15,259 nt of DNA from Hamiltosporidium magnivora (Eukaryota; Microsporidia; Dubosqiidae), in assembly GCA_004325065.1 (NCBI GenBank), contig PITI01000292.1:1-15259 (forward strand). Direction: 5' to 3'. The notes below the pieces were generated by a model, which did not search any database, had not been told where the DNA came from, and saw nothing but the letters and a program-made list of their open reading frames with translations. The position numbers and the translations under genes were made by a program. This document shows positions 1 to 8,600 of the stretch, piece by piece (position 1 is the stretch's first letter; each line of letters opens with the position of its first letter).

Positions 1-1037
1 GCATTGAAATTAACAAATAATTAATGCATAAACAGTTATTGAAATGTAGTTTTTATAGAAAGTAATATAAATAAAATAAGGTTATCACTTCAAGAGGTTT
101 TTCTAAATATACTATTTAGTTTTATTCAATACTTTCGAACTTAGCACTAAGATAGTATATAGATTTAATAAAAAGACCTTACAAAATTTAAACATTTAAT
201 ATATTTATTCTATAAAAATTCAATTTGGTTCACTCTGGCTATATATTATGAAATGAAATATTTATTTATATGGATATAATGAGACAAATTAAATATTAAA
301 ATCTACTGCCTATGGATTTTATTACATATGAATAATAAATTAATGTCTTATAAATCTATAAAAATATAATCCATTTCAAGAAAGGAATAAGTATACTTTT
401 CTCATTAATTCATTGAAAAGTTCAATACATGATAAAAATACCTTTTCAAATGTACATCTTCCCTTCAAATATATTTATGTTTTTTTAAGTAACATAAACA
501 GTACATTTATAATAGATGACTAGTATTTTGCTCAATTTAAGGAAAGGATGATGATATCAAGTTATATAGAAATCTAAAGTTACGCATAAATACCATATAT
601 GATTAATGTTTCTAACAATATATTGAGAGCTTTTCCAAACGATTTCATAAAATTTAATACGGCCATATTAAAGTTAAACACAACGTATTATGACCAAGAT
701 TAGAAAATCTTATTCTAAGATACTGATATAAGGTTTTAATAGTCCAAATTATTCTAAAAACACAAAAAAAACATTCAATACCTTACACTCAAAAACTTCC
801 AATTATGGTAAATTTTATAAGCTTATTAAGGTTAACCCCTTAAAATCATATAAAAAGGGAAAACACTTAATTATATTTTTAAATATAACATATTGATATG
901 AATTTATAGATTTTAAGATAAATGACTATAAAAAAAAAGAATTTAAGGAAAACAAGATAAAATTATAGATTATTAGAAAATAAAATGTTACTTTATTCTA
1001 TAACTTTAAGATTAAAAGAACTAGATTTGTTTTATGA
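1..1037. other. AT-rich stretch without a recognisable gene
   Basis: I see no supported gene here. Stops close all frames at short intervals under the standard code, and there is no tRNA-like cloverleaf, long repeat or terminator-like stem. From about 901 the plus strand becomes strongly A-rich, leading into the frame at 1080. Decayed or intergenic DNA are both possible. Confidence 0.6.
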
Positions 1038-1079
1038 GTAGAAAAACTGCTTGCATAAGTAACCAATTTAACTTAGTAA

Positions 1080-1493
1080 ATGAGTAACAAAAGAATAATC
1101 CGAAAAGAATTTAAGCAATCAAAAGAAATGTGGATTCGAATAAAAAACTTTGAATTATAAGAAGTAAAAAGATATAAACAAATGAAATTTGAAAAAAACA
1201 AACTAAATATAAGAACCATTCTGTACTTAGAAAATATAACTAAAAATAATAATAAACTAAAAAATTCAACTAAAAAGCTTAAAGATGAAAAAAAGGTAAA
1301 TAAAAGTCAAAATATGATGCAAATTTTTATATTAGAGACAGATTAAAAATTTAACACATATAAATTATATCAAATTCAAATTAAACATAAAAACGAACCA
1401 GAAATGGTTTATATCGATGAAGGGGCTATATTATTTATACAGTATAAGGGTTAGTATAAAAAACTAACTAATAAATTTGAACTATGTATCTGA
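1080..1493 (+). other. Candidate reading frame, open only if TAA/TAG is read as sense
   Basis: This frame runs from ATG (1080) to TGA (1491-1493), 137 codons plus stop. Within it lie only three TAA/TAG codons (1158 TAA, 1344 TAA and one TAG near 1474), where local base content would give roughly a dozen. My hand count of GC at codon positions 1/2/3 is about 28/15/19%, the first-position excess expected of coding DNA. Read with TAA/TAG as glutamine, it gives a basic, Lys/Asn/Glu-rich protein beginning MSNKRIIRKEF. It has a plausible coiled-coil middle and a less biased C-terminal part containing NEPEMVYIDEGAILF. I recognise no family. There is no Shine-Dalgarno motif before the ATG. Under the bacterial code it breaks into a 26-residue piece and a 54-residue piece (ATG 1182). 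Alternatives are a decayed gene or chance in A-rich DNA. Confidence 0.2.
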
Positions 1494-2391
1494 AATAAAG
1501 ACTTAGTTAAGATATATATTTTTATGAAAAGGAAAGCAAACACAAAGATAGTTAAATTTAAAATTACATATAAAAAATAAATATTTATTTTGAAGTATGT
1601 CATTATAATTCTACTGCTAATATGCAATACAATTGAACTTACCATAATATATCAGAATTAATACTGAAGAATAGACAGAGTATTTGAGAAAATAGATAAA
1701 AAAACTTAAGTAAGATGTATATTTAAAAAGATGTATTTGGCCAAAGTAAAAAGTATTCTACACAATTAAATTAATTGAAATTTAAATTTCTAATTTTAGA
1801 TAGAATTTTTGTGCAAATACAAACGAAAAGTAACATTTTGTTTGAATATATATCAAATACCAACTCCTTTAAAAAGTAAAAGCCAAATAAGATAAAAAAA
1901 TAAACTAAATATGAATATTAAGTTCGAAAAGTTTTTTTGTAAATTTAGACCGTATAATTTTGTAAGTATGATATAGAAAGCTAAAAAGATTATAATTCAG
2001 ATCACAGAAGTGAAAGAGAGTATAAGATGTTCAAATTACAAAAGAGCCTAGTGTTCTAAAGTAGTGTTTCTAAAAAACATCACTGTTAATTTCAACGTAA
2101 AAGATTATGAATCTTCTTACTCAGAATCGGATTTTCAAAAACAAATTTAATTATATAAAAAATAAAAAATATAAATTAAGTCGAACAAAGACTTAATAAA
2201 ACCAACAGGTATTTAAAGTACAGAAAATCGCAATAAAAGAAACATATGTAATAAATGTATCTGCTATGCATAAAACAGATTTCGAACTATCACATATTTT
2301 TGTACCTGAAGCATGCATTATTAGCCAAATGGAATGTAACAGGTTCAAAATTTAACCTAAGTGACTGCTTCTCGTACACTTTATCGGTACT
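1494..2391. other. AT-rich stretch without a recognisable gene
   Basis: No coding frame is supported here. A 64-codon minus-strand frame (1451-1645) is strongly hydrophobic (Phe, Ile, Leu). That is what the T-rich complement of an A-rich strand gives by default, so I do not call it a gene. GC rises only at the right-hand end, where the island starting near 2392 begins. Confidence 0.55.
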
Positions 2392-2700
2392 TGATTTGTT
2401 CTTAAATCAAAAGAATTAACACATAAAACGCGTAGAACAACCTATTTCTTTCCAAATGCAGTCTGCAAATATTTGTTGCTGTCCCTTGACTAAGATTTGA
2501 TCGTCAGTCAAATGCTATCCTATGTATCTCCAAGACCATGCCGATTTCCAACTTACTTTAGAATTACCACTCTTATTACACTACATCCAAGATATAGCCC
2601 AGCGAATTACATGGGTTCAACCGAAACTAGCATTTTCATACGGTAGGTATAACCTGCATCTTAGGTTCCTCAACTTTAAAAATTTTTAATTGTGTTTTTC
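2392..2700. other. GC island of unknown identity
   Basis: The 60-base lines from 2401, 2461, 2521, 2581 and 2641 contain 18, 24, 21, 24 and 19 G+C, so 30-40% against roughly 20% elsewhere. The rise begins abruptly near 2350-2400 and ends near 2680. In AT-rich genomes such islands usually mark RNA genes, conserved exons or recently acquired DNA. Compared from memory on both strands, it does not resemble 16S or 23S rRNA, tmRNA, RNase P RNA, SRP RNA or a tRNA. Several frames stay open through it. The longest under the standard code is on the plus strand, 2501-2691, about 63 codons, beginning SSVKCYPMYLQDHADF. Minus-strand frames are also partly open, so strand and type are unresolved. Confidence 0.75.
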
Positions 2701-3056
2701 CAAGTGCTAAGTCTCAAATTCGAGTGATAAAAGTGAAGATTTCTTCGCGAATGACTAAAAACTAAGCTGCAGCTATAAATCATGTTACATTAAAAAAAAT
2801 ATAAATAGATTTGAAAAAGTTTTGCATTTCGAAATCCTTTACATCTTAAAACAACCAACTATCAAATAACAGAATATTTTATGCAGATCTATATCAACCT
2901 AAAAACCAAAAAAATATTGTGCAACTAAACCTTCAATATTTATTTTCAAGCAAAAGTATTTATTTTGGTTATTTCCCTCACCAGTTTTTTGCAAAATACT
3001 TTTTTTAATCTCGCAAGCATCGCATTGTTATAATATTTATTCAAATCTTTTTTATC

Positions 3057-3070
3057 TTGACATATGTCAA
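3057..3070. repeat. Perfect 14-bp palindrome TTGACATATGTCAA
   Basis: The two halves are exactly complementary around a central AT. Its left part equals a bacterial -35 hexamer (TTGACA), and a weak -10-like TATGTT follows after 18 bases. At this base composition several perfect 14-bp palindromes are expected by chance, and it lies inside the long TGA-free frame. I regard it as a sequence fact without an assigned role. Confidence 0.4.
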
Positions 3071-4112
3071 CCTATCATCATATGTTGGTGTCATAATCGT
3101 GATGTTTACGGTGAATTTTGCATTTTTTTTGTAAACTTAGTTTACCTTTACTTCGAAAATCAGCTACTTATGTTAAATTTCGATTCATTATTGCTTAACG
3201 TAGAGTTTGAGATATTTAATTAATATGAATGTATTATACTACTAAAAAACAATCTATTAAAATAAGAATAAAAAAGTCTTAGATATTTAAATTCATACCA
3301 GAAATTAAAAACAAAGATTAATATTATGCCGAGTATTTTATATAGTTTCTAAATGTTCTAAACCGAATATAAAAATATATACATTTTAAATAACTTGAAA
3401 TTAATTTAAATATTTTCAACTAAAATATTTTCTCGAACTTTGAATATCTATTTGTCTACTTAAAAAATAAAGTTATCTTCCCATATGTTTCTGTTAAACA
3501 TAAAACATATAACTTTTTAATGTATAATTCTGTTAGAGGAATAACATATTACATTTCATATGAAAAATTATTCCATAAAATACAGATCCAAATCAGACCA
3601 TAATCTCTTACATACAGCAAAATATAAAAGAAATATTTTTTTAGAGTATTTTACAATATAAACACACTAAAATAAATTGCCATTCTTTTTAATTATGATT
3701 TACAGCTAAAAAAGAAAATTTACGTCCAAGATATAAATTTAAAACATTAAGAATAAATTTTTCTTCTATTTTAAAGACCTCTTACAATACAAATGGATTT
3801 TTAGAAGTTAATTATTTAGGGAATTTTCAAATTTGCCAATGTTAAAAAAAAACTGGGATCATTTATGGAAAGCAGATATATTGAAATTACATTTCTGTAA
3901 ATTTCCTTATTGTAGAAACAATAAAAAAAGACAAATATTATAAGCTTTAGAATTATATGTAAAATATTAGGATTTTTATTGTTGTATAAATCTGCTTAAG
4001 AATAATTTTTTTTTAAAGATTGCTTTCATCTATTTTTTGCAAACCTTTATCCTTCATGTTTTGAATATGAACAGATCTTCCTTTACAGAAAAAATTAAAT
4101 TAAAAGCGAAAG

Positions 4113-4136
4113 CTGAAAAATGGACTGAAAAATGGA
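4113..4136 (+). repeat. Exact 12-bp tandem duplication
   Basis: CTGAAAAATGGA occurs twice head-to-tail (4113-4124 and 4125-4136) and runs into a purine tract of GAAAAA-type units to about 4158. In the long plus-strand frame the unit is in phase and gives the repeated residues EKW just before the TGA at 4142. On the minus strand it produces the His/Phe-rich repeats of an 85-codon frame (4054-4311). Slippage or duplication is the simplest origin. Confidence 0.7.
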
Positions 4137-4144
4137 AAAAATGA

Positions 4145-4801
4145 AAAAAATGAAAAATTAAAATACATACAAAGAATGTATCTAAACAAGAATGCATATA
4201 TTCAAGTTTTTCTTTATGAGAATAATAGTATATACTTATTTGGATGAGATGTACAAAAATAGATAATTGGCATTGGTACTTAATTATTCTAATGAAAGAT
4301 TGATTGAACAATCCATTATCATCTTACATACAAATAGAAAAGTTTCAATATGGGATCCGAACCAGATATTCTAATTAATTCTTTAAATTTGTTCGAATCG
4401 ACCCTGTTTCTACATTAGTGTCAAATCTGTGATATTTAATACAAAATAGCCAAATTATTAATACAAAGGGGCGGGTCGTGAAGAAAGCTCTGGTAGAGGT
4501 AACCGAATATATTGATAATTGGTTGAAAAACATCTAGATAAACTGATAGAGATTTTATATGATCAAATTTGATGCGGAAATATGTAATCTAAAGATATAA
4601 ATGACAAAGCAAACCACAATCTTTACTCGGTGTTAAATTGTAAATACAATCCATGCCTCTTGGTTAAAAAACAGAAAATATATTATGCAGCGGTGAGCAC
4701 AGAACTTAAATGCGTAAAAAATTTATTTTTCAACAATATAATTTTATGTGTTCTTCAAAATACGGAATTATGAAAAAGTACTTTAACATGATATAATTTA
4801 G
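4145..4801. other. AT-rich stretch with a short G-rich pulse at 4468-4500
   Basis: No complete gene is visible. GGGGCGGG (4468-4475) is the densest G/C run noticed in the window, and the 60 bases from 4441 are 42% GC. A short plus-strand frame (4433-4534, about 34 codons, ended by TAG) crosses it and contains many G-starting codons, with residues GRVVKKALVEVTEYIDNW. This could be a remnant of an older coding sequence, but it is too short to identify. Confidence 0.4.
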
Positions 4802-4859
4802 AAAGAAAATATTTTAAATTTTTCTTTAAAAATTTATAAGTTAAATGATGGTGGCCCTT

Positions 4860-5105
4860 TTAATAAAAAGTTGATAGAAAATATAAAGAGCTTGGGAAGA
4901 TGGCTATCGAAATTGAACGTTGAAGCCTTGCATAAAAACATTCACCGGTTAATTCTGGTTTTAAATTTATTAAACAATTGATATTTTTTTGCTTATACAT
5001 TTTTATAGGAGTTACGCGTCGATATACATTTGTATTTCTTTTAATCTCGGCTTTTTTATAATGAACAGTTACTCTTAATGAGAAATGAATAAATCTCCAT
5101 GGCAT
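4860..5105 (-). CDS. Weak candidate ORF, 81 residues, no recognised family
   Basis: The frame runs from ATG (5103-5105) to TAA at 4860-4862 on the minus strand. GC at codon positions 1/2/3 is about 30/36/20% by hand count. The low third position is what a real gene in an AT-rich genome shows, and this is better than most frames here. The product is basic in its first half (residues around KKAEIKRNTNVYRR) and ends in a hydrophobic run, SIAIFPSSLYFL. I recognise no motif. No Shine-Dalgarno sequence precedes the start, and an in-frame TGA lies six codons upstream. A plus-strand frame of 59 codons (4802-4978) overlaps it and looks similarly protein-like, so strand is uncertain. The length is within chance expectation for the window; a decayed gene fragment is the main alternative. 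Confidence 0.2.
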   Translation of the reverse strand: MPWRFIHFSLRVTVHYKKAEIKRNTNVYRRVTPIKMYKQKNINCLINLKPELTGECFYARLQRSISIAIFPSSLYFLSTFY

Positions 5106-8100
5106 GGTTGGTATATATTGTCAACTTGTTTGGATATATAATAAATTCGTAAAGAAAATCATGACATAACGAATATTTTTAAATTCTTTTGTAGATTTCA
5201 ATTTTTCTTTTGTATGATAAAGTTTCATTGTAAATTTTTTATGAATTATTTATATTTAATGTTTTACTATTCGCTTTATCTATTGTGACTGTAGTAGGAA
5301 ATCTAAAGAGAATAGCTAAGTACTTAAAATTATCCAGTAAAAGAATAGTGTCTAAGGTTCATAATTTTATAATTTATTATTAATAAAATAATTTTCATTT
5401 AAATTTAAAAATTATAAGTCGTTAGTTTGATAACAAACTATCCTATTCTTTAATAAATGAGACTTTTTATAAAAAATTTCAAATTTGATATATCTAGGAT
5501 TTATTTCATTATTTTAGCAAGATATGGAACAATTTAAATTATATTGTATCCTTATAAGAACAGGAAATTTATCTTTTGCGTGATTTATAGCTATATATAG
5601 ATATATTTGATGCAAACAAATCCAACAAAAACTTTGAGCCAAAACTAATAATACTTGAAAATTTTAAAATAAATCTACATAAAACCTTTTATACAAACTT
5701 TTATAACAGGAATCTACACAGCTCTAAGTTAATTAAACGATTCTCATTTATAAATTACGATTCACAGTGTCTACTCTTCAAAATTTGACCGACATTTGAA
5801 GTTTCTAAAAAATTAAAAAAATCTATCGTGACCTATGAAAATCTTAATAGAAGTAGAAAATTTATAAACTTAAAGTGAAAATACCTATAAAAGAACGTGA
5901 GATATAAAAGAACTTGTGTAATATGCATCACAATGTTTCATTTGAAAACCGATATTTAAGATATATGCAAAGGTATGCTTTGTTATACAATATAATGAAT
6001 TTACTTGTATTCATCTTAATATATCTTCCTAGATAATACAATACGAAAATGGCTATATTTCAGTTTCACAAGCATTGGATGATTTCCAATATGATGAATG
6101 TCCTATTGTCTACAGATACACAGTAAATAGATGATGCGCAGTAAATAATAAAAGCAATTAAATCCTATATTTGCTTTTTAAACATTATTTCGACGTATAT
6201 GAATATAATTTTAAAAAATAAAGTTCGTTTTTAAAAGCTAAGGTAATAAATTTTACTTTAATTGTATACCTGAGCTCTCATTGAAAGGTAAAATTTAATT
6301 AATTTTAAAACCATTCAATATAAACCAGAAAACTATTGAAACTAAAAATATTTTAGAAAAAATTAGATTTACAAGTTTCTTCGTATTAAGCTTTGATATT
6401 TGAACTGCATAGATGAGTGTCTTATGTCAGTTATGATTTTTTTATGTTACTTCTGGTTTGCATAACCATATGGCTCAAATAATTATGTTTTTTTATTGGA
6501 ACGAACATACTTTTAAAAATAAAAGACTACATATGCTTTAATTTATTTCATTTCTTTATTTTTCAATTAAATATTCAAAGGAATGAAAAAATAGTCAAGT
6601 ATTGTGTATTTTAACCTAAAAAATCTTGATTCTATTTTATATTGGGTTTTACGTGTATTAATTATAGTATTACTAATATACAATTTTAAACCTACATTTA
6701 AGTAATGAATTTTTATAAAACTAAGAATTATGATACGTTGAAAAATTACCGTAATAGTTTTTTACTTTATTAAAATTTAGAAAATCTAAAAATAAATTAA
6801 AAATATTCTTAAAAACGTAATGAAAACATTTATTTCAACAGAAAATTCTAAAAAACTTATTTAAATAAAAAATGGTTTCAAATATGCAATTGCTCATACT
6901 TATACTAGTTAAACAATAGGTTTTTTAAAATTCCTGGAAATATATATTTAAAGTTGATAAAGCAAATTTTTAAAACAGAGGAATGTGTCACAAATTATTT
7001 TAATATACACACAATTGTTTTCAAAAGAAAAACTTCAATAAAAAATTTTCTTCTTTATTTCTTGCAAATTACTTTAAATTTTCATAAGTTTACGATAATG
7101 CTGAATTATGATGTTTAAAAAATATCTAGAATAGACATCAAAAAAGTTAAAAAAAAACAAAAATTTACTAAGATTAGATTCGAAACAGCTTAAAACGAAT
7201 ATAATGTATCTCGACCATTATTTTTTTAGATCAGTTTTTTTTTATGCTGAGTAAATAAAATTCTGAATTTACAAATACAGAAATTCAAATTTGATTTTTA
7301 TTTTGTTTTTAAAAAAATACAATTTTAAAAAATATTTTAATTAATTAGAACATCGATTTTCAATGAGAGATTGATAAATAAAAGTATGCTTTGTATAAAA
7401 CGTTAAAGTTTTTGATTGCTTTTAAAACTACTTTTGCCTTGGATTTAAATTACAAAAAAATAAAATTTGATTCTTTGCTACGAAGTATTTTAAATTCCTA
7501 TTTTATTAGAAAAAAATATCTTGTACAGATTAGGGTTAAAATAGTAACAATTCAACTTACAATTATATAATTCAAATATTAAAAAGACTAAATAAGTAAT
7601 TTATTAAAGTTATATTTAGTAACTGTTAAAAATTTATATATTTTATAAAAGAAAAGAAAATATTTAAAAATTTCTTAATTATACTTTTGATTTATTTTTA
7701 ATATAAGAAAAATCTGAAACGTTAAAAATTTTAGGATTCAAAAAGAAATTTTCATTTCAAATTGTTTACAATAAATTAATAGATATAAAAAAAGATTAAA
7801 AATGATACTTATATATCTAGAAATGAATATATAATAGAAAAAATAGAGTATTGACCAATTTATTTATGATATCTTGATAAGGTATAATAATATTTTATAC
7901 ACATCTAAGGTGCATTTTTTGCTTATAAGAAAACATTTAGAGATAAATTTATAAATTAGCTCTAGATTTTGTAAAGAACTTAAAAATTATATAAAAAAGG
8001 TAAAAATCTGCAATGATACCTAATCAAGTAAAGACAATATCGAAAACTCTGCAAATGAATTAAACTTATTTCAAATTTTTAGATAAAGATATACACTAAG

Positions 8101-8600
8101 AATATTAATATAGAGAGATACACGGAATTTAGTAAATCTCTTTTTGATCAATTTGTTTAATCAACAAATTTAAAGCAAAAACTCTAATAAAAATCAATTT
8201 CATTAACATAATTAATATTCTTCAGTATATATAATAACACATTTCGTACTACAATAATAAATAAAATATATATATGTTTTGTAAATTGGTTTAATATATA
8301 TATTTATATTTTTCCCAGTTGCTTCTATAATGTATTAAATAAGTAAGTAGCGATTTTAAAGGTAAATTATAACAGCAAAAAAATTAAAAATATTTAAATA
8401 AAGTTTAATATATTTTCAGGACATGAAAATTTAAATCTCATAACATTATTCCACATAATTAAAATTCAAATCATATTTGATAGTTACAAAATAAATTATG
8501 ATACAGCAAATAAATATAGAATTTATCCTTAAAAAAAAGTAAGCAACGACTAAATGGATAATCTTAAAACAAAAAAGATATATATATCTGATAATAAAAA
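5106..8600. other. Long desert, the most AT-rich part of the window
   Basis: I find no supported gene, RNA or mobile element in these 3.5 kb. GC falls to about 8% in the line from 7621, and roughly 6660-8620 is the poorest zone. Stops are dense in all frames. Short alternating TA tracts occur near 8266-8275 and 8293-8303, and a small hairpin lies at 5423-5440. Otherwise I see nothing organised. Confidence 0.6.
5423..5440. repeat. Small hairpin, 7-bp stem with ATAA loop
   Basis: TAGTTTG and CAAACTA are perfect complements around a 4-base loop. No T-run follows directly, so it does not look like an intrinsic terminator. A few such stems are expected by chance in DNA of this composition. Confidence 0.35.

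Larger units (their letters stand above)
2522..4144 (+). other. Longest TGA-free frame; candidate CDS under a TAA/TAG-sense code
   Basis: After a TGA at 2498 this frame has no TGA until 4142-4144. From the first ATG (2522) that is 540 codons plus stop. It contains about 22 TAA/TAG codons (4%), around half of what base content predicts. They are sparsest in 2501-3220, where 240 codons hold six. Within that part, 2903-3220 is free of all three stops for 106 codons. GC at codon positions is about 45/33/38% in the island and 33/24/25% over 2903-3220, a weak coding-like bias. In the last 340 bases it is flat (about 23/26/24%), so the tail may be chance. The product would be Phe/Leu/Ile/Lys-rich with hydrophobic stretches, and no family is recognisable. 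It could be a ciliate-type gene, one or more standard-code exons, or an accident. Confidence 0.2.

Noticed and set aside
1396..1409. AACCA-GAAA-TGGTT hairpin with a GNRA-type loop
   Set aside because: A 5-bp stem of this kind is expected many times by chance, and it lies inside a candidate reading frame.
1451..1645. Minus-strand hydrophobic ORF of 64 residues
   Set aside because: The Phe/Ile/Leu-rich product follows from T-rich sequence on that strand. It has no ribosome binding site and no recognised family, and it partly overlaps a better plus-strand frame.
2615..2630. GGTTCAACC resembling a tRNA T-arm, and other TTCGAA/TTCGAAT words (about 1135, 4393, 9630)
   Set aside because: None is flanked by a matching 5-bp T stem, acceptor stem or anticodon arm.
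3057..3086. Possible sigma70-type promoter, TTGACA then TATGTT with an 18-base gap
   Set aside because: The -35 match belongs to a palindrome and the -10 is only four of six. In DNA this AT-rich such pairs occur often, and no supported gene start follows.
4054..4311. Minus-strand ORF of 85 residues, the longest start-to-stop frame
   Set aside because: Its His/Phe-rich repeats are the complement of the GAAAAATG-type repeat at 4113-4158. It starts with TTG without a ribosome binding site, and its length is within chance expectation.
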